From: an uncultured Eubacteriales bacterium
GTDB taxonomy: Bacteria > Bacillota > Clostridia > Oscillospirales > Oscillospiraceae
Length of the DNA stretch: 14,984 nucleotides
NCBI GenBank assembly: GCA_902475455.1
Contig: CABRZO010000040.1
Span: forward strand, 1-14,984
Direction of reading: 5' to 3'
A model generated the notes under the pieces. It was not told the origin of the DNA. It did not search any database and saw only the letters and a list, made by a program, of their open reading frames with translations. Numbering within the stretch: the first letter of the stretch is position 1; every line of letters starts with the position of its first letter. The position numbers and the translations under genes were made by a program. Shown in pieces: positions 7,250 through 14,641 of the stretch.

Positions 7250-7278
7250 ATTCTAATCTATTTTGCAGATTCTGTAAA
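7250..7278 (-). promoter_or_regulatory. Sigma-A-type promoter of the c-di-GMP operon
   Basis: On the minus strand TTTACA (7278-7273) is followed by exactly 17 nt and then TAGAAT (7255-7250). Both hexamers match the housekeeping consensus at five of six positions. It sits in an AT-rich 276-nt gap between the Clp gene's terminator and the GGDEF gene, which it would serve with a leader of about 90 nt. No operator or riboswitch was recognised in that leader. Confidence 0.7.
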
Positions 7279-7379
7279 GATCAAACAGGAAAAACGCCGG
7301 ATTTTTCACCAGAATAGCAATTATTGTATCGGGGCTCCTTCTCTGCATCGGAAAGCAAAGCACCCGCAATATCCAAACG

Positions 7380-7417
7380 AAAAAGGCAGGTCCCCAGGCT
7401 TTATGGAGACCTGCCTT
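7380..7417 (-). terminator. Intrinsic terminator of the Clp ATPase gene
   Basis: Minus-strand arms AAGGCAGGTC (7417-7408) and GACCTGCCTT (7392-7383) pair perfectly over 10 bp, with a 15-nt loop, and the right arm runs into TTTTT (7384-7380). It starts 10 nt after the Clp stop codon. It separates the Clp gene from the c-di-GMP operon. The plus-strand reading lacks a good T-run, so it is probably one-directional. Confidence 0.88.
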
Positions 7418-7427
7418 ATCATTTCCA

Positions 7428-9992
7428 TCACATGGAAATCAGTTGAATGGTATCGTTTTCCGCCGTGGCCTTCAGCTGGGTAATGGGGTGAGCGTAGCTG
7501 TCGATGATCCGGGTGGCAATGGCGTCCTCCAGCTCCCGCTGGATGAGCCGCCGCAGGTTCCGGGCGCCATAGGTCAGCGAATAGGACTTATGGGTCAGAT
7601 AGTCCACCAGGGCATCGTCGAAGGTGAAATGAACCCCCTTCTCCTCCAAGGACTCGGTGAGCTCGCCCAGCATGATCCGGGTGATGCCCTTGAAATCCTC
7701 CTCGGTGAGCCGGTTGAAGTGGACAATCTCATCCACCCGGTTGATGAACTCAGGCCGCAGGAAGCCCTGTAGGGCCTTCAGGGTGCGCTCCTCGTCCAGT
7801 TCGTTCAGGCTGTGGCCGAAGCCCACGGTCCCCTCCTTCCGGTCGCTGCCGGCGTTGGAGGTCATAATAATGACTGTGTTTTCAAAATTGACCGTGCGGC
7901 CGTGGGAATCGGTGACCCGGCCGTCATCCAGAATCTGAAGCAGCACATTGAGCACGTCGGGATGGGCCTTTTCGATTTCGTCAAAGAGGATCACCGCATA
8001 GGGCTTGCGGCGGATCTTCTCGGTGAGCTGGCCCGCCTCGTCATAGCCCACATAGCCGGGAGGGGATCCGATGAGCCGAGACACCGAGTGCTTCTCCATG
8101 AACTCGGACATGTCCAGACGGATCAGGGCATCCGGAGAGTGGAACAGCTCCTGGGCCAGCTGCTTGACCAGTTCGGTCTTGCCCACGCCGGTGGAGCCCA
8201 CAAAGATGAAGGAAACCGGCTTGTGCTTGGGGGAGATACCCACCCGGTTGCGGCGGATGGCGGCGGTCACTGCGTCGATGGCCTTATCCTGGCCAATGAT
8301 GCGCTCCCGGAGCCGCTCCCCCAGATGGGCCAGGCGGCCGAACTCCGCCTCCTGGATGCGGCTGGCGGGGATGCCGGTCCACTGCTCGATGACACGGGCC
8401 AAATTCTCCACATTGAGTTCAGGCCAGGGCACCGACTCCAGCTCCTGCTGCTCCTGCTCCAGACGCATGTCCTGAGAGCGGATGATGGCCAGCCGCTCAA
8501 AGGACCGGTCCGCCTCCCGGCCCTGGATGGCCTGGCGCTCCTGGGCCAGGGCGTCCAGAGTCCGCTGGATGTCTCCCCGGCGGGCGTCGTTGGTCTCCAG
8601 CCGGCTGCGGCGGGTCTCCTCGGTCATGGTCTGGTCGCTCATGATGGTGCGGCGGGCCTGATTCAGGGCAGAGAGCTCCTGCCGGGCCCGGGCCTGCTTC
8701 TGCTCGTTCTCCGTCAGGTCGTCGTTGCGCTTTTCGTCCTGCTTGGAGACCTCACTGAGCAGCAGCTCCTTCTCCTTGGCCAGGTCCGCCCGCTCCTTTC
8801 TGACGGCGGCCAGCCGGGCCAGGGTGGCGTTATGGAGGTTGACATCGGAGCAGGCCTCGTCCAGCAGGTCGATGGCCTTGTCCGGCAGATAGCGGTCGGT
8901 GATATACCGCTCCGACATCACCACGGTCTGATAGGCCACCGCGTCGGAGACCCGGACGCTGTGGTAGTTTTCATAAAAATGGGCGATGCCCTTGATGATC
9001 TTCACACTGTCCTCGATGGAGGGCTCGTTGACGGTGACCGGCTGGAACCGGCGCTCCAGAGCGGTGTCCTTTTCAATGTGCTTGCGATACTCGGTAAAGG
9101 TGGTGGCGCCGATGACCTGAATCTCTCCCCGAGACAGAGCGGGCTTCAGGATGTTGGCAGCATTCATGGAACCCTCGGCGTCACCGGCCCCCACAATATT
9201 GTGGATCTCATCGATGACCAGGATCACGTTGCCCGCCTTGCGAATCTCCTCAATGAGACCCTTCATCCGGCTCTCAAACTGGCCCCGGAACTGGGTGCCC
9301 GCCACCAGGGCGGTCAGGTCCAGCAGATAGACCTCCTTGTCCTGGAGTTTATAGGGCACATCCCCCTGGGCGATGCGGATGGCGAGGCCCTCGGCGATGG
9401 CGGTCTTGCCCACGCCGGGCTCGCCAATCAGACAGGGGTTGTTCTTCTGGCGGCGGTTCAGAATCTGGATGACCCGCTGGATCTCCTCCTCCCGGCCGAT
9501 GACCCCGTCCAGCTTGCCGCTGCGGGCCCGGTTGGTGAGGTTGATGCAATAGTTGTCCAAAAACTTCTTTTTGCCCCCCTTGGGCTTCTCAGGCCGGGCG
9601 GGTCCGGCACCGGGACCAGGGCCCGGGGTTCCCTCCTCCCGAGGGGCGGGATTTCCCTGGTGGTTGGCCCCGAAGAGCCGGTTCAGGAAGGGGAAGGTGG
9701 CGGTCTTGCCCTCATCCTCCTCCTCGTCCTCGGAGGGCTCCCCCTGGAACTGGGGCATCAGCCCCTCCAGGCCCTCGCCGCTGTTGAACACATTCATCAT
9801 CTCATCCGTCAGATTGTCCAGATCCTCGTCGGAGATACCCATGCGCTTCATCATGTCGTCGATGGGCTTGATGCCCATGGTCCGGGCACACTTGAGGCAG
9901 AGGCCCTCGTTTTTGGTCTCTCCGTTCTCAATCTTGCTGACAAAAATGACGGCTATATTCTTTTTACATCTGGAGCAGAGCGTAGGCTGCAT
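7428..9992 (-). CDS. ClpE/ClpC-like AAA+ unfoldase (ATP-dependent Clp protease ATP-binding subunit) with N-terminal zinc finger
   Basis: This 854-residue HSP100-type unfoldase probably feeds ClpP. ATG at 9992 is chosen over 10013 because GGGAAGGGAG precedes it. Instead of Clp_N repeats it has a CxxC/CxxC zinc finger (Cys6, Cys9, Cys32, Cys35) as in ClpE and McsA. An acidic and then a Pro/Gly-rich linker (about 83-140) follows. NBD1 has Walker A GEPGVGKT (190-197), Walker B VILVIDE (256-262) and RRF 314-316. The middle coiled-coil region (about 390-520) is rich in Glu/Arg/Gln. NBD2 has Walker A GSTGVGKT (599-606), Walker B VILFDE (667-672), sensor-2 GAR (809-811) and VGF (723-725), the tripeptide used to dock ClpP. 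The middle domain is nearer ClpB in length than ClpC or ClpE. No ctsR, mcsA or mcsB lies beside it and no CtsR-type repeat was seen upstream. It appears to be a single-gene unit. A ClpB-type disaggregase role is less likely given the VGF loop. Confidence 0.92.
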   Translation of the reverse strand: MQPTLCSRCKKNIAVIFVSKIENGETKNEGLCLKCARTMGIKPIDDMMKRMGISDEDLDNLTDEMMNVFNSGEGLEGLMPQFQGEPSEDEEEDEGKTATFPFLNRLFGANHQGNPAPREEGTPGPGPGAGPARPEKPKGGKKKFLDNYCINLTNRARSGKLDGVIGREEEIQRVIQILNRRQKNNPCLIGEPGVGKTAIAEGLAIRIAQGDVPYKLQDKEVYLLDLTALVAGTQFRGQFESRMKGLIEEIRKAGNVILVIDEIHNIVGAGDAEGSMNAANILKPALSRGEIQVIGATTFTEYRKHIEKDTALERRFQPVTVNEPSIEDSVKIIKGIAHFYENYHSVRVSDAVAYQTVVMSERYITDRYLPDKAIDLLDEACSDVNLHNATLARLAAVRKERADLAKEKELLLSEVSKQDEKRNDDLTENEQKQARARQELSALNQARRTIMSDQTMTEETRRSRLETNDARRGDIQRTLDALAQERQAIQGREADRSFERLAIIRSQDMRLEQEQQELESVPWPELNVENLARVIEQWTGIPASRIQEAEFGRLAHLGERLRERIIGQDKAIDAVTAAIRRNRVGISPKHKPVSFIFVGSTGVGKTELVKQLAQELFHSPDALIRLDMSEFMEKHSVSRLIGSPPGYVGYDEAGQLTEKIRRKPYAVILFDEIEKAHPDVLNVLLQILDDGRVTDSHGRTVNFENTVIIMTSNAGSDRKEGTVGFGHSLNELDEERTLKALQGFLRPEFINRVDEIVHFNRLTEEDFKGITRIMLGELTESLEEKGVHFTFDDALVDYLTHKSYSLTYGARNLRRLIQRELEDAIATRIIDSYAHPITQLKATAENDTIQLISM

Positions 9993-10011
9993 AAAAGGTG
10001 ACTCCCTTCCC

Positions 10012-10089
10012 ATCCGGCAAAGCCGGATGACAGTCAGATAGCGTAATTTGAAACGGGGACTCGCCCCGTTTTATGGCGCCCGAGGCGCC
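10012..10089. repeat. Three consecutive perfect hairpins upstream of the Clp gene
   Basis: Three perfect inverted repeats lie in 78 nt. ATCCGGC/GCCGGAT is at 10012-10018 and 10022-10028. AAACGGGG/CCCCGTTT is at 10051-10058 and 10064-10071. GGCGCC/GGCGCC is at 10075-10080 and 10084-10089. With the terminator-like hairpin at 10091-10114 they form a run of four stem-loops. The middle one could also stop plus-strand transcription (GTTTT follows it), but no plus-strand gene exists nearby. They may be back-up terminators or a structured leader of the Clp mRNA; the first stem ends about 20 nt before the Clp start codon. The role is unknown. Confidence 0.75.
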
Positions 10090-10090
10090 G

Positions 10091-10114
10091 AAAAACCGCC
10101 CCGCAGGGCCGTTT
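10091..10114 (-). terminator. Probable terminator of the ecf-truA-DUF5711-cvpA unit
   Basis: Minus strand AAACGGCCC (10114-10106) pairs with GGGCGGTTT (10101-10093) with one G-G mismatch and a four-base loop, and the stem runs into TTTTT (10095-10091). It lies 85 nt beyond the CvpA stop codon. The position, GC-rich stem and T-run fit an intrinsic terminator. If a promoter lies in the AT-rich stretch just before it, it could instead attenuate the Clp gene. Confidence 0.65.
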
Positions 10115-10153
10115 CTACCTACCAAAATCAAAATGATCCGGGTTCAAGTAGGG

Positions 10154-10162
10154 ATTATGACA
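10154..10162 (-). promoter_or_regulatory. Weak candidate promoter (extended -10) for the Clp gene
   Basis: The 85-nt AT-rich gap after the CvpA gene holds TGTCATAAT (10162-10154), an extended -10 with five of six consensus bases. No good -35 lies at normal spacing (ATACTT at 17 nt). A transcript from here would pass through all four hairpins before the Clp start. This is the best-looking element in the 207-nt gap 9993-10199, but support is thin. Confidence 0.28.
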
Positions 10163-10199
10163 GAAAAATATGAACAAAGTATGTTTCGAACAAAAAATT

Positions 10200-10838
10200 T
10201 TAGTAAAGGCCACCGATCCCTGCAATCCAGCGCAGCAGCACGGTGCCCTCCACCAGGGCCCGGGGCAGCAGGTCAAACCAAGTCAGTACAACCGCTGCCA
10301 GCACCAGCAACAGCAGCCCCTTCAGCCCTCCCAGAAGCGCACCACCCAGGTGATTGAGCAGGTGCAGTCCCGGGACACGATCCAGCTGATCCAGCAGCCA
10401 GATCACCAGCCGACACAGCAGCTTCAGGACAATAAAGCCCAGGACAAATAGGATGAACCAGCCCAACAGCTGGGATACCTCCCGGGCAATGGCCGGGGCC
10501 AGGGTGTCTGTCAAGGTGTCGGTAGCCCCCTCCAGCAGATCCTGGACGCCGGGGATCATACCCAGCACTCCCAGCCCCTCGCCGCCGGAGGAACCTGAGG
10601 CGCTCTCCGCCATCACTTCCCCCAGCCGCTGGGTCACATAGGGCTGGACCTTGGGCAAAAGCATATCCACCATCATCGGTGCGCCCTGGTCCGCAATGAG
10701 TTTGGCACCAAACAGGGCCACCAACCAGGACAGCAATCCCGACAGGGTGCGGAACATGCCCCGGCAATATCCCAAAATCACAAACAGCAGCAGAATCGCC
10801 ACGCAGATCAGGTCCGGAAACAATTGCAGAATGGTCAA
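10200..10838 (-). CDS. CvpA-family membrane protein
   Basis: This 212-residue membrane protein starts at TTG 10838, supported by AAGGAGG six nt upstream. Predicted helices lie at about 7-24, 31-49, 124-148 and 165-188, with a Gly/Ser-rich soluble loop (about 78-95) between the second and third. The segment LNHLGGALLGGLKGLL (161-176) and the N-terminal FPDLICVAILLLFVILGYCRGMFR pattern, split by a glycine-containing turn, are typical of the CvpA family. Members are named after colicin V production in E. coli, but there is no sign of a bacteriocin system here; in most bacteria the role is unclear and tied to envelope homeostasis. It follows the DUF5711 gene by 49 nt and is the last gene before a terminator-like hairpin. 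Function beyond family membership is not assignable. Confidence 0.85.
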   Translation of the reverse strand: MTILQLFPDLICVAILLLFVILGYCRGMFRTLSGLLSWLVALFGAKLIADQGAPMMVDMLLPKVQPYVTQRLGEVMAESASGSSGGEGLGVLGMIPGVQDLLEGATDTLTDTLAPAIAREVSQLLGWFILFVLGFIVLKLLCRLVIWLLDQLDRVPGLHLLNHLGGALLGGLKGLLLLVLAAVVLTWFDLLPRALVEGTVLLRWIAGIGGLY

Positions 10839-10887
10839 GGAAAACCTCCTTATGCTCAGGGATTGCCGGTCTCACGGCTCTGGGTTC

Positions 10888-12114
10888 TTATTCCGGGAGG
10901 TAGAGGCTGGCGCTCTCGTTGGTAACCAACAGCGCGCTGCCGTCCTCCCGCATCAGCACCCGCCGTGCCCCCCAGGAATTGGAGGTGGCGGCATACAGGG
11001 TAAGGTCGCTTTTATAGATGGTGAGTTCATTGCCGGTGAGCACCGCCACATAGTCTCCCGCGGCGGATACATCCAGCACCTCTTCATTGATGCCCAGGGA
11101 GCGCTCCCTTCCCTCTCCGTCCAACAGGGTGATGGAGCCGGCGCTGCCCCCCTGGTAGTTGGTATAGAACATGGCGGCAAAGTCGTCGCCGCCCAGGGAG
11201 AAGCTCTGAAGGTTGCGGCTGGCATCCACATTTTCCACCGTCATGGTGTCCTTCTCAATGCAGTAGGTGCCGTACTCTCCGGCCACCCAGAGGGTATTCT
11301 TCTCCCAATCCAGATCCAGCACCACGTCGTTGCCCAGCACAAACCGGGTGCGCTCGCTGCCGTCGGAGACGTTATAGAACACAAGGGCCGTGTTGAATCC
11401 CGCAGTGTCCTCTCCGATGGAGACCACCGCCAGCGTCTTGCCGTCCGGGGACAGAATGGCGTCGGAGATAAAGGCGCTGGAGATATTCTCGGTGACCACC
11501 GGCTCCCCGTCGGTGTCATAGACGGTGACCGCCGCCTTATAACCGCTGGCCTCTTCCACCACGGTCAGGTAGCCGTTCTCACTGACCCGGGCCGCCAGCA
11601 GATCCTGGTTCTTGGCCGGGGTATAGGTACGCACCACTTCCTGCCGATGGATCAGATACAGCGCCGTTCCCCCGGCGTCGTAGACCACGGCGTAGTCCCC
11701 GGCGGTGGAGACCACAGGCTGTTCCAGGGCAACCGTCTCGTCGATGACGGTCTCCCCATTCCGGGCCACCAGCTGAAAGCCGGTGCTGGAGCACACCAGA
11801 ATACCGCCGTCCAGCTGGGCGAAGGCCCCGGAGGGGGCGGCGTTATAGTTGAACTGGGTGGCCTCCTCTCCGCTGGAGGTGCGGTAGGCGATGGCTCGAC
11901 GCAGGGCATCCACATTGAGTTTATCCCGGTTGACCACCAGATAGACCGCACCCAACACCAGAATCACCGTGACCACTAGGGCCACCACCCGATTCACCAG
12001 CTGACGCAGCTTGCTGGGGGGCTTTTTCACCTTTTTCTGTTTTTTCTTTTTCTTGGGCTCCACCGTCTCCTGGGCGGCATCCTCTGTCACTTGATCCTGT
12101 TTCTTTTCATCCAT
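10888..12114 (-). CDS. DUF5711-family membrane-anchored beta-propeller-like protein
   Basis: This 408-residue protein has a charged, Lys-rich cytoplasmic N-terminus (about 1-40), one transmembrane helix (42-61), and a long extracytoplasmic domain made of repeated short beta-strand units (for example GDYAVVYDAGGTALYLI, and SPDGKTLAVVSI, a WD40/TolB-like pattern). This layout and its pairing with a CvpA gene match the DUF5711 family of clostridia, whose function is not known. ATG at 12114 has AGAGGA upstream. It lies 45 nt after truA and 49 nt before cvpA, so it is likely co-transcribed with both. No catalytic residues or lipobox can be pointed to. A scaffold or sensor role at the envelope is a guess from the fold. 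The family name is from memory of similar proteins; the topology is seen directly. Confidence 0.78.
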   Translation of the reverse strand: MDEKKQDQVTEDAAQETVEPKKKKKQKKVKKPPSKLRQLVNRVVALVVTVILVLGAVYLVVNRDKLNVDALRRAIAYRTSSGEEATQFNYNAAPSGAFAQLDGGILVCSSTGFQLVARNGETVIDETVALEQPVVSTAGDYAVVYDAGGTALYLIHRQEVVRTYTPAKNQDLLAARVSENGYLTVVEEASGYKAAVTVYDTDGEPVVTENISSAFISDAILSPDGKTLAVVSIGEDTAGFNTALVFYNVSDGSERTRFVLGNDVVLDLDWEKNTLWVAGEYGTYCIEKDTMTVENVDASRNLQSFSLGGDDFAAMFYTNYQGGSAGSITLLDGEGRERSLGINEEVLDVSAAGDYVAVLTGNELTIYKSDLTLYAATSNSWGARRVLMREDGSALLVTNESASLYLPE

Positions 12115-12159
12115 AGCGCTAAGTCCTCTTTCGGCCCAGGGGCTGCCCCCGGCCGCTGA

Positions 12160-12927
12160 TCATTGGGGGTCCGTGTCCAGCCCCACCGGCTCGTTATACC
12201 ACAGCTTGGTCATGTAGAGTCCCCCGGGGGGCACCGTGGGGCCCGCCTCGGTGCGGTTGCCCCGCTCCAAAATATCGCTGATGCCATCGGGCGTCAGCTT
12301 GCCCTCGGCGGCGTAGAGCACAGTGCCGGTCATGGCCCGGACCATGTTGTACAGAAATCCGTTGGCACACACCTTCAGCTCAATGAGGTCCCCCTTCCGG
12401 GCCACATCAAAGTAGTAGACGGTGCGGACCGTGGATTTCACATTGGTGCCCACCGCCCGGACAGCGGCAAAGTCGTGGGTGCCCACAAACCGCCTTGCCG
12501 CCTCCGCCATCACCGCCTCATCCAGGTGCTTGGGGTAAAAATAGGCTCGGTTGACATAAAAAGCATTTCGAATCCGGGAGTTGTAGACCCGGTAGGTGTA
12601 TTCCTTTTTCACACAGGAGCCGATGGCATTGAAGCCCTCGCTGACCTCCCGGGCGGAGACCACCACGATGTCCTCCGGGAGCCGGGTATTCACCGCCAGG
12701 GGCAGCCGGTCCACCGGGATGGTGGAGGTAGTACGGAAGTTGGCGATATAGACTTCCGCGTGGACTCCGGCGTCGGTGCGGCCGGCGCCGGTGCATTTCA
12801 CCGGGTGGCACACCACGGTGGCCAGGGCGTTTTGCAGGGTCTCCTGGACGGTGACGCCGTTTTTCTGCACCTGCCAACCGTGGTAGGCGGTGCCCACATA
12901 CATTAACTTTAACGCAATATTCCGCAT
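12160..12927 (-). CDS. truA: tRNA pseudouridine(38-40) synthase TruA
   Basis: This 255-residue enzyme converts uridine to pseudouridine at positions 38-40 of the tRNA anticodon stem. The catalytic aspartate is Asp52 in GAGRTDAGVHA (47-57), equivalent to Asp60 of E. coli TruA. Other family marks are YVGTAYHGWQVQ (10-21), FNAIGSCVKKEYTYRV, FVGTHDF, and ANGFLYNMVRAMTGTVL, the second-half domain. The length is normal. ATG at 12927 begins the standard N-terminus (RNIALKLMYVGT) with GAGG upstream. The frame stays open to 13074, but that extra stretch overlaps ecfT and is not native TruA sequence. It starts 11 nt after the ecfT stop, in the ecfA1-ecfA2-ecfT-truA order conserved across many Firmicutes, where the linkage is positional rather than functional. 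Confidence 0.97.
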   Translation of the reverse strand: MRNIALKLMYVGTAYHGWQVQKNGVTVQETLQNALATVVCHPVKCTGAGRTDAGVHAEVYIANFRTTSTIPVDRLPLAVNTRLPEDIVVVSAREVSEGFNAIGSCVKKEYTYRVYNSRIRNAFYVNRAYFYPKHLDEAVMAEAARRFVGTHDFAAVRAVGTNVKSTVRTVYYFDVARKGDLIELKVCANGFLYNMVRAMTGTVLYAAEGKLTPDGISDILERGNRTEAGPTVPPGGLYMTKLWYNEPVGLDTDPQ

Positions 12928-12938
12928 AAAAACCTCAA

Positions 12939-13745
12939 TTACAGCTGGAATTGCCGCAGCACCAGCACCGCTGCCAGCACCACCGCCCCCAGCACCAGGG
13001 CCACGGCGTCCCGGGGGGCATAGCTGAGTTTCTTCATCCGGGTGCGGCCGCTGTCTCCGTGATAGCACCGGCACTCCATGGCGGTGGCCAGCTCGTCGGC
13101 CCGCCGGAAGGCAGAGACAAAGAGAGGCACCAGCAGGGGCACCAGGGCCTTGGCCTTCTGGATCAAGTTGCCCGACTCAAAGTCGGCGCCCCGGGCCTTC
13201 TGGGCGGACATGATCTTGTCCGTCTCCTCGATCAGGGTGGGGATGAACCGCAGGGCGATGCTCATCATCATGGCCAGCTCATGGATGGGCAGATGGAGCT
13301 TTTTCAGGGGGCCCAGCAGGCTCTCAATGCCGTCGGTGAGTTGGATGGGGGATGTGGTGTAGGTCAGCAGGAAGGTGCCGGAGATCAGCATCATGATCCG
13401 GAGCACCATCATAATGGCCATCCGCACGCCGCCGGTGTAGATATTGATGCGCCAGAAGTGCACCAGCAGGGTTCCGGTGCTGTTATAAAACAGGTTCAAA
13501 ATGGCGGTGATCAAAATGATCACGAAAACCGCCTTCATCCCCTTGAATATGGCCTTGAATCCCACATGGGAGAGCAGGATGCAGGTGACCAGCACCGCCA
13601 TGACCACGCCGTAGCTGAACACGAATTTGGCCATAAACAGGGAGACAATATAGACCACCACCAGGATGATCTTGGTGCGGGGGTCCAGCCGGTGGACGAT
13701 GCTGTCCCCGGGGAAATACTGGCCCAGGGTGATGTCCTTCAGCAT
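12939..13745 (-). CDS. ecfT: Energy-coupling factor transporter transmembrane protein EcfT
   Basis: This 268-residue T component couples ATP hydrolysis by EcfA1/EcfA2 to vitamin or metal uptake through exchangeable S components encoded elsewhere. The conserved N-terminus (GQYFPGDSIVHRLDPRTKI) is followed by about five to six membrane helices (roughly 25-42, 44-60, 72-90, 108-130, 155-170, 245-263). The first coupling-helix motif is ARG at 184-186. At the second site, where AxEARGY is usual, the sequence is AMECRCY (222-228), a substitution in the central residues. ATG at 13745 overlaps the end of ecfA2 by 7 nt, which points to translational coupling, and truA follows 11 nt after its stop. Length and topology are normal. 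Confidence 0.95.
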   Translation of the reverse strand: MLKDITLGQYFPGDSIVHRLDPRTKIILVVVYIVSLFMAKFVFSYGVVMAVLVTCILLSHVGFKAIFKGMKAVFVIILITAILNLFYNSTGTLLVHFWRINIYTGGVRMAIMMVLRIMMLISGTFLLTYTTSPIQLTDGIESLLGPLKKLHLPIHELAMMMSIALRFIPTLIEETDKIMSAQKARGADFESGNLIQKAKALVPLLVPLFVSAFRRADELATAMECRCYHGDSGRTRMKKLSYAPRDAVALVLGAVVLAAVLVLRQFQL

Positions 13746-14617
13746 GAAGCACCGCCCCCCTTCCCTTTGACTGCCAGAATGGCCCGGACCGCATCCTCCA
13801 GGGTGTAGACCGCCGGATTTACCGGCACACCAAGCCGGTTCAAGGCCTGGGCTACCTGGGTCACCTGGGGGATGTTGAGGCCCATGGAGCGCAGCTCCTC
13901 CCCGTGGACAAAGACTTCCCCGGGCTTGCCCTCAAAGGGCAGCCGGCCGTCGTTGACCACATAGAGCCGGTCCACGCACCGGGCGATTTCGTCCATAGAG
14001 TGGGACACCAGAATGATGGTGGTACCCTGTATCTCGTGAATGTTGCGGATATTTTCCAGAATGGCGTCCCGGCCCCGGGGATCCAGTCCGGCGGTGGGCT
14101 CGTCCAGAATCAGCACCTTGGGGTTCATGGCCAGCACCCCGGCGATGGCCACCCGGCGCTTCTGGCCCCCGGAAAGCTCAAAGGGTGATTTTTGCAGCAC
14201 GCTCTCGGGCAGGTTGACAAAGTCGATGGCGGCATGGACCCGCCGGTCGATCTCCTGCTGGTCCAGCTTCATATTGCCGGGGCCGAAGGCGATGTCCTTA
14301 TAAACGGTCTCCTCGAAGAGCTGGTACTCCGGGTACTGAAAGACCAGCCCCACCTGGAACCGGACCTCCCTGATTTTCTTGGGCTGCTCCCAGATGTCCC
14401 GGCCCTGAAAGAGCACCTTGCCGGCTGTGGGCTTCAGCAGCCCGTTCAGGTGCTGGATCAGGGTGGATTTGCCCGAGCCGGTGTGGCCGATGATCCCCAG
14501 GATTTCCCCGGGGTAGGCCTTGAAATCCACCCCGTCCAGGGCGTTATGTTCAAATGGCGTGCCCACACTGTAAGTGTGGGTCAGCTTCTGTGTTTCAATA
14601 ATCGGTTCCAATGGCAC
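13739..14617 (-). CDS. ecfA2: Energy-coupling factor transporter ATPase EcfA2
   Basis: This 292-residue ABC ATPase is one of the two nucleotide-binding subunits of the group II ECF module. Motifs seen are Walker A GHTGSGKS (44-51), Q-loop Gln94 (LVFQYPEYQLFEETV), signature LSGGQ (148-152), Walker B LILDEP (169-174), D-loop GLDP (177-180) and switch His206. The early phrase YSVGTPFEHNAL distinguishes EcfA2 from EcfA1. The longest start is GTG at 14617; TTG at 14611, with GGAG five nt before it, is about as likely and would shorten the protein by two residues. It starts 24 nt after the ecfA1 stop and overlaps ecfT by 7 nt. The heterodimer with EcfA1 drives EcfT. Confidence 0.95.
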   Translation of the reverse strand: MPLEPIIETQKLTHTYSVGTPFEHNALDGVDFKAYPGEILGIIGHTGSGKSTLIQHLNGLLKPTAGKVLFQGRDIWEQPKKIREVRFQVGLVFQYPEYQLFEETVYKDIAFGPGNMKLDQQEIDRRVHAAIDFVNLPESVLQKSPFELSGGQKRRVAIAGVLAMNPKVLILDEPTAGLDPRGRDAILENIRNIHEIQGTTIILVSHSMDEIARCVDRLYVVNDGRLPFEGKPGEVFVHGEELRSMGLNIPQVTQVAQALNRLGVPVNPAVYTLEDAVRAILAVKGKGGGASC

Positions 14618-14641
14618 TCCAGTCCTATCTGTCGATTCTGA

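Noticed and set aside
7812..10001. Long plus-strand open frame opposite the Clp gene (729 codons)
   Set aside because: It is antisense to an intact Clp ATPase. The Leu/Gly/Val/Asp-rich repeated translation is the usual mirror of GC-rich Glu/Arg-rich coding sequence.
10075..10089. GGCGCC-CGA-GGCGCC palindrome as a recombination or attachment site
   Set aside because: No integrase, transposase, duplicated flanks or second copy is visible. It is better explained as one stem in the hairpin run.
9993..10199. CtsR or HrcA (CIRCE) operator upstream of the Clp gene
   Set aside because: Searched by eye for GGTCAAA direct repeats and the TTAGCACTC/GAGTGCTAA inverted repeat; neither is present.
10200..10838. 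Bacteriocin (colicin V) production locus
   Set aside because: Only the family name suggests this. There is no peptide precursor, dedicated exporter or immunity gene nearby, and the gene sits in a housekeeping operon.
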